Assembly: GCF_004569505.1 (NCBI RefSeq)
Contig: NZ_SPPK01000007.1
Span: forward strand, 1-64,000
Direction of reading: 5' to 3'
DNA length: 64,000 bases
From: Dysgonomonas mossii
GTDB lineage: Bacteria; Bacteroidota; Bacteroidia; Bacteroidales; Dysgonomonadaceae
Positions 11,278 through 20,165 of the stretch are shown piece by piece (position 1 is the stretch's first letter; each line of letters opens with the position of its first letter). The notes under the pieces were generated by a model. The model was not told the DNA's origin. It did no database searches and worked only from the letters and a program-made list of their open reading frames with translations. Position numbers and translations under genes: made by a program.

Positions 11278-11697
11278 ATGAAGCAGTTGAAATATATTTT
11301 AGTTACAATACTAATAACTTTTATGTCGTGTCAATCAACAAAATTTCATAAAAAAGATTTTGTAGGCAAGTATAAATATAAAACAAATAAATTATCTTAC
11401 AATTTTGATTATAAGTTAGAATTGAATGCTGATACAACATTCTATTTACAAATTAGTAATCAGAGTTGTATTGGAAAATGGAGATTTTTATCTAAAAATA
11501 AGGTTATGCTGAAATGTGATGATGTGGATACTATGGATGCCCTTTCATCGGGCTATCTTTCTCAAAGAGAATACACTATAAAACTATTAAATGACAATAA
11601 TTTTGAGCTGACCATATACAATCCATATTTACCATCTATCCCATTATTAAACCAACCTGGTAAAAAAGAAAAAGTTCCTTTAAAGAGAGGTAACTGA
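11278..11697 (+). CDS. Putative immunity lipoprotein of orphan cassette 1
   Basis: 139 residues with a lipoprotein signal (TFMSC, Cys18). It is a distant paralogue of the lipoprotein at 9622: both have a K/R-W-x-F/Y segment followed by a Leu-Lys/Glu-Cys motif. It lies immediately behind the HEVTH tip. Function as a toxin-specific periplasmic immunity protein is inferred from position. Confidence 0.65.
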   Translation: MKQLKYILVTILITFMSCQSTKFHKKDFVGKYKYKTNKLSYNFDYKLELNADTTFYLQISNQSCIGKWRFLSKNKVMLKCDDVDTMDALSSGYLSQREYTIKLLNDNNFELTIYNPYLPSIPLLNQPGKKEKVPLKRGN

Positions 11698-11770
11698 AAT
11701 AACAACCGAACCTATTGACCAGACAAGAGTATGTTTTGACCCAGTTAATGAAAAAGCAGCACAGAAACTG

Positions 11771-11971
11771 CCGTCTCTTCGGATTTGTAATCCGAAGATT
11801 AATAATGTAAAGATTTATAATCCATTATAATTAAATCCTGCCAATGTCATCATTGGCAGGATTATTTATCTATATATGATCTTAAGAAAAAGTGACAGAG
11901 AAATATATACAAAAAGCTGTTACTTTTGTCACCTTTTTAGTTAAGTTTGTTCTTGGCTATAGAGATAGCCA
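11771..11971 (+). repeat. Cassette-boundary composite repeat, copy B
   Basis: The cleanest copy. Hairpin 1 is CTTCGGATT-TGT-AATCCGAAG (11777-11797). Hairpin 2 is AATCCTGCCAATG-TCAT-CATTGGCAGGATT, a 13-bp stem at 11834-11863 that could also work as a bidirectional terminator. Inverted repeat 3 spans 11888-11938 (GTGACA ... TGTCAC). Palindrome 4 is TGGCTATAGAGATAGCCA at 11954-11971. A GTG start for the next cassette begins in the following base. Confidence 0.9.
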
Positions 11972-13033
11972 GTGATTGATGGTGGATATATAGAAGGAAA
12001 CGTATATCATTATTATCTGACAGATCATTTGGGTAATAATCGTGTGGTAGTGAATGCAAGCGGAACGGTAATCCCCAAAAAACATCACTATCCGTTCGGA
12101 ACAGCCTTTGCAGAAAATACTGTAGATGAACAGAAGCAGCAGCCGTATAAGTACAATGGCAAGGAACTTGATCAAATGCACGGTTTGAACCTTTATGATT
12201 ATTCGGCAAGGTATTATGAAAGTGCTGTGGGAAGATTTACGAGTGTGGATCCACATGCAGAGAATTACTATAGTTGGAGCCTGTACGCATATTGTGCGAA
12301 TAATTCGATGCGATTTACTGACCCGACAGGGATGGATTGGTATCAGGATGACAAAGGTAATGTCATGTGGCAAGAAGGGAATAACAAAACCGTCAAAAAA
12401 ACACATTCTGACGAAAATGGAAATATAACTATAACTTATAAAAATATAGGAACAAGCTACAATCAAAGGATTGACAATTATACTTTTTTCCAGTTTGATC
12501 AAAATCCCTCATCTGTTTATTATTTACCAGAAGATTTCCAGAATGGGGATTTTGCAAGAAATGCTCAAATAAGCCAGTCTCCGTATACACAAGGTGGGGC
12601 TGATGCTATAGGATGGAGTTTCAGCATGGATGGAAGTTTAAGTGCAAGTGTAGGAGGAGATATTATTCAGTATGTAACTTTCCAAACAGGACCAAATTAT
12701 GAGGAAACATATGCCTACCAAACATCGAAGATAGGAGGAGGTTCAGAGACTTTCGGTGCTGGTGCTGGATTATCCGTTACGGCATACTATTACTGGAGAG
12801 GAGATAAATCTAATTTCCGTTCTGAGACATTACTTGGAAAAGGTGTTGAGGTAGCGGGTTCTATTTCTGCAAGACAGGTTTATATATCGGGGGCATGGGG
12901 AATAAGTCAACGAGATGAGAATGGTATAAGTACATTGAGTAATATCGATGGAATAGGTGTTACAAAAAGTCTTTTACGAATTGGATTATCAGTAAGAAAA
13001 ACAAATACCACAGGAGGGGTAAAAGTGAAATGA
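11972..13033 (+). CDS. Orphan Rhs cassette with glycine-rich tip of unknown type
   Basis: 353 codons from GTG. Residues 1-~118 are Rhs core (DGGYIEGNVYHYYLTDHLGN to DPTGM). The tip (~119-353) starts DWYQDDKGNVMWQEG and ends in Gly/Ser-rich beta-like repeats (GGGSETFGAGAGLSVTAYY). I recognise no catalytic motif. A pore-forming or cell-surface action is possible but unsupported. The stop overlaps the next gene by ATGA (13030-13033), which ties tip and immunity together. The start GTG overlaps the stop of a 27-codon reading frame in the preceding repeat (GTGA). Confidence 0.75.
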   Translation: MIDGGYIEGNVYHYYLTDHLGNNRVVVNASGTVIPKKHHYPFGTAFAENTVDEQKQQPYKYNGKELDQMHGLNLYDYSARYYESAVGRFTSVDPHAENYYSWSLYAYCANNSMRFTDPTGMDWYQDDKGNVMWQEGNNKTVKKTHSDENGNITITYKNIGTSYNQRIDNYTFFQFDQNPSSVYYLPEDFQNGDFARNAQISQSPYTQGGADAIGWSFSMDGSLSASVGGDIIQYVTFQTGPNYEETYAYQTSKIGGGSETFGAGAGLSVTAYYYWRGDKSNFRSETLLGKGVEVAGSISARQVYISGAWGISQRDENGISTLSNIDGIGVTKSLLRIGLSVRKTNTTGGVKVK

Positions 13034-13446
13034 AATATCTGTATATACTTATAATAATTTTATCGATTTCTTGTATCGATTTTAATAAAAAAGAAAGAAT
13101 GGAGATAAAACGATTGATAGAAGAATTTCCACATATACCAAGAGACAGCACTTTTAAAGGTGTTGTAGATACTACATTTATGTCTACTTTAGTTTATAGA
13201 GCAAGTCTTTATATTGTTTTAAAAGATGGTGAAAAATTCAGTACATCCGCTACATCTATGCCTAAAGATGTATTTGGGCGATGGGAAATTCCCAGTTATG
13301 CACTAATAGATTTTTTACAGAAAGGAGATACTATCTATAAGCCAAAAGATAAGGATTCTTTATATGTATTGAAATACAATTTAAGATTTGGCTATCATCT
13401 GATAACAAAAGAATTTTCGGACTCTGTTCATAATATGAGATGGTAA
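13030..13446 (+). CDS. Putative immunity lipoprotein of orphan cassette 2
   Basis: 138 residues with a lipoprotein signal (ILSISC, Cys15). It overlaps the tip gene by 4 bp. It is not similar to the lipoproteins paired with HE(I/V)TH tips, as expected for a partner of a different toxin. Role inferred from position. Confidence 0.65.
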   Translation: MKYLYILIIILSISCIDFNKKERMEIKRLIEEFPHIPRDSTFKGVVDTTFMSTLVYRASLYIVLKDGEKFSTSATSMPKDVFGRWEIPSYALIDFLQKGDTIYKPKDKDSLYVLKYNLRFGYHLITKEFSDSVHNMRW

Positions 13447-13454
13447 ACCCTCAT

Positions 13455-13656
13455 CCCTTCGGATTTGCAATACGAAAATTTATTAATTAAGGATTCGGAA
13501 TCCACAATAAACTAATCCTGCTAATGTTATTATTGGCAGGATTATTTATCTATAGTGATCTTAAGGGAATAAACAAAGTGACAGAGAAATATATACAAAA
13601 AGCTGTTACTTTTGTCACTTTTTCGTTAAGTTTGTTCTTGGCTATAGAGATAGCCA
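13455..13656 (+). repeat. Cassette-boundary composite repeat, copy C
   Basis: Hairpin 1 is degenerate. In hairpin 2 a C to T change in the left arm still pairs as a wobble (CTGCTAAT with ATTGGCAG). In inverted repeat 3 both arms read AAAGTGACA ... TGTCACTTT, so the usual G-C pair has become A-T on both sides. Palindrome 4 is intact at 13639-13656. One base fewer after the right arm shifts the mini reading frame seen in other copies. Confidence 0.85.
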
Positions 13657-14539
13657 GTGATTCACGGAGGATATATAGAAGGAGGAGTTTATCATTACTA
13701 TATGACTGACCATTTGGGTTACAACCGTGTGGTGGTGAATGCCAGTGGAACGGTAACCCAAAGGAACCATTGCTATCCGTTCGGTACAGCTTTTGCTGAA
13801 AGCACTACAGATGAACAGAAGAAACAGCCGTACAAATACAATGGCAAGGAACTGGATCAGATGCACGGATTGAACCTATACGACTTTCGGCAAGGTATTA
13901 TGAAAGCGCAGTGGGGAGGTTTACGAGTGTTGATCCATTGGCGGAAAAGTATTATAATATTAGTCCGTATACGTATGTGGCGAATAACCCTTTAAAATAT
14001 GTGGATCCTACAGGAAAGGAATTGGAAGACCCTATTGTTTGGTTTCTTCCATCAGAGAAAAATGCAAAGAGTATGCCTCCTAAGCATATTGAATATAAAA
14101 GAGGAGATAATAGATTTTATGTGTTTGGGCATGGAACACCGACTTCGATTTATAATAAAGGTACAAGATTGGGAAATCCTAAAAGTATTAATGAAGCTTT
14201 AAGTAAAGAAAGCCCAGCATGGAAAAAAGAGAACCAGTGACCTTATATTTATATACATGCAATTCAGCAACAGAAGGAGATTTTGTTTCAGGTAGCTGAG
14301 AAAATGTCCATATAAGAAAGGGTACGAATAATCCCATAGCGAAACAAATATTAAAAGAGTATCCAAATGTTATTGTTGTTGGCTTTGATGGACAATATGT
14401 ATATGAAGTGGAATCTGGAGAAACAACAGGAGTTTTAAATGAGAATGACGATGGAGGTATTGTCATTTATAAGAATGGAAAAGAAATAGCGAAAATACCA
14501 TATCCTGAAAAGTTTACAAAAGAAGAAAAGAAAAAATAG
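13657..14539 (+). pseudogene. Decayed orphan Rhs cassette with caspase-like (His/Cys) tip
   Basis: Core homology runs from GTG 13657. One base is lost near 13884 (gactttcggc for gactactcggc), so the frame moves to the ORF that ends at 14240. The tip then reads FYVFGHGTPTSIYNKG. After a second shift near 14220 it continues LYLYTCNSATEGDFVSGS, hits an in-frame TGA at ~14297, and stays open to TAG 14537. The GHG...CNSA pattern resembles clan CD (caspase/CHAT-like) cysteine peptidases, with His and Cys as the dyad; this is inference. Three lesions make this cassette non-functional as it stands. Confidence 0.65.
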
Positions 14540-14569
14540 AAGAAGAAAGAAAAATCAAAATAAAAGTTT

Positions 14570-15028
14570 ATGAAATTGTATTTTATTATTATAACATTAT
14601 CATTTTTATTAGTTTCATGTAATGAAAAGGAAAAAATATCAGCTTCTGATTTTCCGAAAATGAGTGATAAAGATCATATTGACTTGATAGATAAAGCTAT
14701 AAATTTAAATGATACAAATGCATATTTAAAGCTGACGCAATATCATGGAATATATGGGAACATGGATGAAATTCTATTTGTTGCTTTAGAAATGGCAAAT
14801 AAGAATCGTTATTCACAAGCGTATTATGATGTCTACTGGATTTTGACTCATTTTGAGGGTTATAATTGGATTGAGAAATTAGATGATAAAACTAAATGCT
14901 TAGCATTATACTACTTATTAAAATCATATGAATCAAATTTAGAAAATAGTAAATATGATATAGAAAAAATATTTCCAGATACTATTCCTAAGTCAACTTG
15001 TTATTTGATAGAAATGTCAAAAGAATAA
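14570..15028 (+). CDS. Putative immunity lipoprotein of the decayed cassette
   Basis: 152 residues with a lipoprotein signal (FLLVSC, Cys17). The mature part is helical and polar (YSQAYYDVYWILTHFEGYNW). It has stayed intact although the tip before it is broken, as expected if losing immunity costs more than losing the toxin. Role inferred from position. Confidence 0.55.
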   Translation: MKLYFIIITLSFLLVSCNEKEKISASDFPKMSDKDHIDLIDKAINLNDTNAYLKLTQYHGIYGNMDEILFVALEMANKNRYSQAYYDVYWILTHFEGYNWIEKLDDKTKCLALYYLLKSYESNLENSKYDIEKIFPDTIPKSTCYLIEMSKE

Positions 15029-15033
15029 TTTAT

Positions 15034-15130
15034 CGTCTCTTCGGATTTTAAATCCGAAGACTTATTATTAAGGATTTACAATTCCCTATAAAATTCTATC
15101 CTACCAATATCATCATTGGCAGGATTATTT
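15034..15130 (+). repeat. Cassette-boundary composite repeat, copy D (hairpins 1 and 2 only)
   Basis: Hairpin 1, CTTCGGATT-TTA-AATCCGAAG (15039-15059), is perfect. Hairpin 2 (about 15099-15125) has one A-C mismatch. Inverted repeat 3, palindrome 4 and the Rhs core are absent. This is the right end of the first array and probably serves as its terminator. Confidence 0.8.
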
Positions 15131-15136
15131 ATCTTA

Positions 15137-15283
15137 TCATACTAATCTCAAAATCAATATACTCCTTTCCTGCTTTACAATTTCTGTTTCAACAATAGCC
15201 TTTCTTATAAGTTTGTCGTTGAAGCCGTATTTCTTGCTTAAGATGTCTTGAGTCGGTATTATCGGATTATCCAATCGGAAAGG
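15137..15283 (-). pseudogene. Gene remnant, C-terminal fragment
   Basis: On the minus strand an open frame of about 48 codons reads PFRLDNPIIPTQDILSKKYG and ends KQERSILILRLV before TGA. It has no start codon and looks like the tail of a larger protein. I do not recognise the family. The stretch 15284-15500 beyond it holds nothing I can name. Confidence 0.3.
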
Positions 15284-15507
15284 GAGTTGCTAAATCCGAA
15301 TTTGAAGAGTATCTCATAAGGAGATTCAGGTATCTTTATTTTTACAAACACCCTTCAATCAATTGTTGCAGATTCAATACCCCCTTATATTAAACTTCTT
15401 TGAAAACAATATCTCTATTATAATGATTATCGAGAATTAAAATAAGACAATGGAGGCATTGTATATCTTTGTACTCTTCTTTTTCTATCTTATAATTAAT
15501 GAAGCGC

Positions 15508-15855
15508 CTATATAATGATAAAACTCTCCAGAACGTGCCTGTAACTTCTGCCAATAGGAATTATTTCTTTACCTACCTTTATAGCATTGCCTACCAAACC
15601 TGTTACTTGCTTAAGATTAACCATATACGAACGGTGAACCCTGGGAATAAAAGGACATTTCATTTTTTGTTCTATCTGTCCTAATGTTAGGGAAGATAAG
15701 TGTTCTTTAGTTTGATTGCAAAAGACAACGGTTGTATAACTGCCTTCGGCTTTCAGATAAAGAATCTGGTCGAAAGGTATATACTTCACAGTTTTACCAG
15801 TACGTACAAACAAAGCAGGAATAATATATAAAACTTCATTGTCAATATTTCTCAT
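15508..15855 (-). CDS. Stand-alone LytTR DNA-binding protein
   Basis: 115 residues, almost entirely a LytTR domain: FVRTGKTVKYIPFDQILYLK, EGSYTTVVF, HLSSLTLGQIEQK, FIPRVHRSYMVNL, IPIGRSYRHVL. There is no receiver domain, so it is not a classical two-component regulator. LytTR proteins bind direct repeats upstream of targets. It is the only regulator seen near the Rhs array and faces it tail to tail, so control of the array or of the 16.3-19.7 kb genes is possible but unproven. Confidence 0.8.
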   Translation of the reverse strand: MRNIDNEVLYIIPALFVRTGKTVKYIPFDQILYLKAEGSYTTVVFCNQTKEHLSSLTLGQIEQKMKCPFIPRVHRSYMVNLKQVTGLVGNAIKVGKEIIPIGRSYRHVLESFIII

Positions 15856-15903
15856 AATCAGTATTAGTTATATTAAGAAATAGAGCGATATTGACCATTT
15901 AAA

Positions 15904-15925
15904 AAGGATCTCAAAAAAGATCCTT
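15904..15925 (-). terminator. Hairpin terminator
   Basis: Perfect 8-bp stem AAGGATCT/AGATCCTT with a 6-base loop, followed on the minus strand by a T run. It lies about 430 bp downstream of the gene that ends at 16358 and just upstream of the LytTR gene, so it would separate the two. The rest of 15926-16357 shows no gene. Confidence 0.55.
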
Positions 15926-16357
15926 ACAAATGATTATCCCATAATCAGCCAATTAGAACACTGTTTCATTATATAGAACCACTCTCTGATTACTATATTC
16001 TACACATCTAACCCAGATGAAAAATCATTTTCGACTGTATTAGCATGGATGGGTACTTACGCAAATCTGGATAGAATCGAAACAAAATATAAGTATTAGA
16101 ACAATTTTTTTTGGTCATTTGTTAATTAAAAAGATAAAGAAATATAAATTTCTCAAAAAACAGTCTATAAGAAAAGAAAGTTAAGAAATGTACAGTGATA
16201 ATTCTATAGATAAATAGATAAACACCGGTTGTATTTGAAGTAAGAGTCAATAATTTGACATGAGGGCTACTTCTATTACAACCGATGCCACATGTTCACA
16301 TTACATTATTATTAGTCTCAAACAAATTACACCCTTAAGACTCTAATTATAAAAATA

Positions 16358-17431
16358 TTATCGTAATGTATTAATGATTTTTGTTGTAAATTTATCAGGA
16401 AAAGTCAAAGCTTCGAGATAAAGCTGAGATAGCGTTTCCTCATTAAAAGGGTCTCCACCTAGCCCATGATCTTCAACATTTCTGAAAATTTGCAAATTTG
16501 GATTAGAGTTCATTCTTTCCCCAAGAGCTTTATATCCCCGAAAGAAGTATGTGGAAATTTTCCTACGCCATCTTACTCGCATATCATCATTCAGATCTAC
16601 GTCCTGAGGAAAATTCCAAAAGTCACCTCGTCCCAAATGAGTAGCTGTTGCCGGCATTCCATTTGCACTCATAAAGATACTACATGGTATACATGAAGCC
16701 ACCTTTGTTGTTCCCGGGCCCAGAGAATACTCGATATGAGCTTGTTCTTGTTCAAGATTTGGATATGACAGCATTGCTTGTATCATACCATGAACACAAC
16801 CAAAAAGATGATCTCTCTGCATCCCTCCCCGAGGTGTTAGTTCGCTCGGAACATAAATAATATTAGCTGGCTGCGCTCTTTGTGCTCTAGCAACGCTGTT
16901 CGAAGCATTCATAACTTCTACTGCGATTCCATCATATTCTTGATAAACATCATCGGTGACATTCATTCTGTATGAAGGCATATAAATTGAGAGCCTAGAA
17001 GGTCCTATTATATTAAAGCCTCCCATACGTATAAATCCGCCGATGTATGCACCACGAGGTTTAGTTATATTTGCATCTGCCTCCATTGCATCCCAAAATG
17101 CTTCTGTTTGATCATATGCATTGATAATGGTCGTATCATGTATTTGATCCTGATTAAGTGGTTTTGCTAAAATATAAGGTTGATAACGAGCCGGAACCGT
17201 TGGAATGAATTTTACATTAACTCCAGCATCTCTTAATATCAAGTGACGGAATTCTTCATGTTCTCGCATAACCTCCTGTTGCTGCTGTTGATTTCCGCTC
17301 AATTCGTATTCGAAATCTGTACATAAACCATCATCTACATTTCTAATTTGTGCTTGATCTTCAATGAAGCCTATTGTAATTATTGTACATAAGGCATCAG
17401 CTGTCGTTTTAGTTAATGGACGAATTGACAT
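16358..17431 (-). CDS. Unrecognised protein with a possible deaminase-like zinc motif
   Basis: 357 residues, no signal peptide. Residues 232-234 are H-I-E and 247-250 are C-I-P-C (AHIEYSLGPGTTKVASCIPC), which recalls the HxE...CxxC zinc site of the cytidine-deaminase fold. The spacing of 12 residues between Glu and Cys is shorter than in classical members, so the assignment is weak. The N-terminal part has a Gln run (residues 48-52) and an EHEEFRH segment. It is the last of three minus-strand genes (18878, 17496, 16358) that may form one unit. An enzyme or effector is plausible; the function is open. Confidence 0.4.
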   Translation of the reverse strand: MSIRPLTKTTADALCTIITIGFIEDQAQIRNVDDGLCTDFEYELSGNQQQQQEVMREHEEFRHLILRDAGVNVKFIPTVPARYQPYILAKPLNQDQIHDTTIINAYDQTEAFWDAMEADANITKPRGAYIGGFIRMGGFNIIGPSRLSIYMPSYRMNVTDDVYQEYDGIAVEVMNASNSVARAQRAQPANIIYVPSELTPRGGMQRDHLFGCVHGMIQAMLSYPNLEQEQAHIEYSLGPGTTKVASCIPCSIFMSANGMPATATHLGRGDFWNFPQDVDLNDDMRVRWRRKISTYFFRGYKALGERMNSNPNLQIFRNVEDHGLGGDPFNEETLSQLYLEALTFPDKFTTKIINTLR

Positions 17432-17495
17432 AAGCTTAACTTTTAATGATTAATAATTCTTTAATATTACTTGGCTTTTCTGATTCTTATATATC

Positions 17496-18788
17496 TTACT
17501 TCTTCCAAAGAAGGTTCAACTCTATACAGTTTTCTTCTTCTTTAATATCTTGTAATTCAAAACCTGCGGTTCTCCCATCCCATATAAGGGGAGGCAAAAA
17601 CATCGTCTTATTATCTTGTCCTGGAAAAGGAATATATCGGTAATCTATCATAGAATAGAAGCCTGAACGTATCAGTTGATAATAGGGATGGGAAGACTTC
17701 GTATTAACCATATTCATATCCCACGCTTCTTCATCGGACATATCTACATGATAAATCAATAGTCCTGTTCCAGGTAAATATCGATCCCATCCTTCAGCCT
17801 GACGATTCTCAAAATAAAAATATTCTTTCGTATCAGGTATTACGATCTTAAAAGCACATAATATGGGTGTTGCGGACGAGTAAGAGCTTACCGGATTTAA
17901 CTTTATAGAAACAATCGTATCAATCGGTTCAAGAACAGGAATATTCATCCATTGAGCATATTCTTTTTCAAAAGCCGAATATCCCGCAGGACAACGCCCC
18001 TTATCGAGATAGTTACCTCTGTCCATAATACTCATACTTCCTAAAGTAAGACCACTACCAGACGATGTGTTATAAAAATCGGGTAGTCCAAGTACATGGC
18101 TAAATTCATGACAAAAAGTACCAATAGTGGCCATTAGAGGATCTGGATCATGATCCTTTCCGATGTACTCGGATGAACATGCATAGCGTCCTATAGTCTT
18201 ATTGGATATGGTCAAACATGAATCTATAATATTTCCGGCATGTGCCCATATATATTCCCTCTTGTTTGGATTTTCATTCTCACAATACGAAGCAAAAAAT
18301 ATATATACCATATCTACCAACATATCATTATTACTGTCGTATTTAGAAAAATCAATCTCGGTTGAAGCTTGTAAACAAGCTTCAATTACCATCTCTGCCG
18401 CATGAATTTCTTCTTGGTTATCACCGTTTTGACCATAATATGCCATCGGTTTTGGTAACCGAATAGGTCCTATAACATTAAAATGGGGAAAAAACAGGCT
18501 GTCAGAATTTGTTATAAAATAATCTCTTACACTCCCTTTAGCTCCCTGATAATTATAACCTTCAGCATTTAACAGAGAGCTAAAGCTCTCCTTAGGTACG
18601 GGTATAGTAAAATGAGTATCAGAAAATTCGACAAGTATAACTAATCCGTTAAATTCGCCTATTGAATTTATCTTCTGTGCTTTCAGAGATGTTACAGGAT
18701 ATATACTATCATCATAACAGACTGGTATTTCATGAGCCAATCCAATGGACATCAATAAAGCAATAAAAAGACTGTAAATTTTAACCAT
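17496..18788 (-). CDS. Secreted M6-family (immune inhibitor A-like) metalloprotease
   Basis: 430 residues with an N-terminal signal peptide (residues 1-~18). The zinc site is H227-E-F-S-H231-VLG234-LPD237, the HExxHxxGxxD form of metzincin-like M6 peptidases. It is followed by a Met-turn-like SMSIMDRGNY (251-260). A KYDSNNDMLVDMVY stretch (149-162) is the usual Asp-rich segment before it. There is no T9SS sorting domain, so it is probably periplasmic or secreted. The family cleaves proteins, including host antibacterial peptides. It starts 89 bp after the 264-residue gene upstream and may be co-transcribed with it. Confidence 0.85.
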   Translation of the reverse strand: MVKIYSLFIALLMSIGLAHEIPVCYDDSIYPVTSLKAQKINSIGEFNGLVILVEFSDTHFTIPVPKESFSSLLNAEGYNYQGAKGSVRDYFITNSDSLFFPHFNVIGPIRLPKPMAYYGQNGDNQEEIHAAEMVIEACLQASTEIDFSKYDSNNDMLVDMVYIFFASYCENENPNKREYIWAHAGNIIDSCLTISNKTIGRYACSSEYIGKDHDPDPLMATIGTFCHEFSHVLGLPDFYNTSSGSGLTLGSMSIMDRGNYLDKGRCPAGYSAFEKEYAQWMNIPVLEPIDTIVSIKLNPVSSYSSATPILCAFKIVIPDTKEYFYFENRQAEGWDRYLPGTGLLIYHVDMSDEEAWDMNMVNTKSSHPYYQLIRSGFYSMIDYRYIPFPGQDNKTMFLPPLIWDGRTAGFELQDIKEEENCIELNLLWKK

Positions 18789-18877
18789 AATGGAATTATT
18801 TTTATAAATCCTCTTCTATCTTTTTCTTTCTATAAAAAAGATAAAAGAGGATTCGCTGATTTATTCCTTCTTTGAGG

Positions 18878-19672
18878 TTAATTGGTTGGTCTATTATCCT
18901 CAAATTTGATTGGGATATCTCCAGCCTTGGTTGGTTTACCTAATGTTTGCAAATAAGCTTCCTTATCGTCCTCAGGCGTATTTGCCCTTTGTTGGCTGAG
19001 AGTTCCTTTTTTCACAGAGCGTTCTACAAACGTATTGTAAACATCGGCGGCAGCTTCGATTGCCGCTGATAATTCTTTCATCGTCATTTTACTGGCATCA
19101 AATTGTCCTTGGTACAGATAAAGGAAAGTTCCTAGATCGATGCGATTAACATCAATTACCGATTTAGTAGCTACTACGGCAACTACACGTTCCATTTTTG
19201 TTGTAATGGATTTAGCTGTTACGCTTTGGTACCAAGCCTTCATATCCACTCTAACCGGAGATAATCCATCAGTAGCTACATAATACATTTCGATCGTATC
19301 AGACGACGCTTCTCCCTCTCCTAAAAAAATATTAAGAGCACTGCTGGCTAGATTACCAATGCCATTGATTATATTCTGCTTATCACCACTCAGAAATGCG
19401 GTGAGGCTGGAAGTAACTACATTGCCTATATTTCCGGCTTCACTCGACGAAAACGCACGAACTTCTTTTTTACTACCTACCATATATGTGATAGGAACCG
19501 TCTTGTTACTTTTTTCTTCACCGGCAGTAAGAAGGCTTTTCTCAATATCTCTAATAAAAACATCGGCTTTCGCACTTCCTAACTGTTCCAGGGCTTTTAC
19601 AGCTTCTTTTTGCTCTTCGAATTTTGCATCCGCGGAGTCAAAACTTTTGATTGCATCTTTGATTATTGACAT
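18878..19672 (-). CDS. Unrecognised cytoplasmic protein, 264 residues
   Basis: There is no signal peptide. An acidic coiled N-terminus (DSADAKFEEQKEAVKALEQL) is followed by a central alpha/beta region and a polar tail. I do not recognise the family. It is the first gene of the minus-strand trio with the M6 protease and the possible deaminase-like protein, so a shared role is worth testing. Confidence 0.55.
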   Translation of the reverse strand: MSIIKDAIKSFDSADAKFEEQKEAVKALEQLGSAKADVFIRDIEKSLLTAGEEKSNKTVPITYMVGSKKEVRAFSSSEAGNIGNVVTSSLTAFLSGDKQNIINGIGNLASSALNIFLGEGEASSDTIEMYYVATDGLSPVRVDMKAWYQSVTAKSITTKMERVVAVVATKSVIDVNRIDLGTFLYLYQGQFDASKMTMKELSAAIEAAADVYNTFVERSVKKGTLSQQRANTPEDDKEAYLQTLGKPTKAGDIPIKFEDNRPTN

Positions 19673-20165
19673 AATTCTTCAGATTTTAAATTAGTAATAA
19701 ATAGGGACTTATAAATATACCGAAGCATATCATTGTTTTAGTTTCTAATCATCAGTTCTTTATACTATAATCTCCTATCCTATTAAGGATTAAATTTGTC
19801 AGTATCTATATTTATTATACCACAAACGTATAGTAGCTTTTATCCAAATGAAAAATAATATTGATGAATAACGGATTTACCTAATAAACGGATAGATAAT
19901 AGGCATGAATAAAAAATGAGTTATACTGTTGAACGCTGCAACAATGTTTAGATTTAAAAGTTTCGGAATTTATGAGATTTACATAGATTAAACTCTATCG
20001 ACTTTGGCTATGCGAATCATACCGAAGTATAATTAAAGGGTATTATAAACATTCCCTGCTCTGTAGTTCTTCGAATATCTTTGAATAATCTCAAGGTCAG
20101 CTACCTCAAAAATAAGAATAAAAAATAATAAATATTATCTTTGGGTACAAACTAAAAACGAATAC
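19673..20165. promoter_or_regulatory. Divergent promoter region with a -7 box for the carbonic anhydrase gene
   Basis: Nearly 500 bp without a gene between divergent units. A Bacteroidetes-type -7 box TATCTTTG lies at 20136-20143, 22 bp before the ATG at 20166. No good -33 element is visible. I see no RNA structure in the rest. Confidence 0.45.

Noticed and set aside
12195..12428. 77-codon plus-strand ORF inside the orphan cassette
   Set aside because: Out of frame with the clear Rhs core and tip; shadow.
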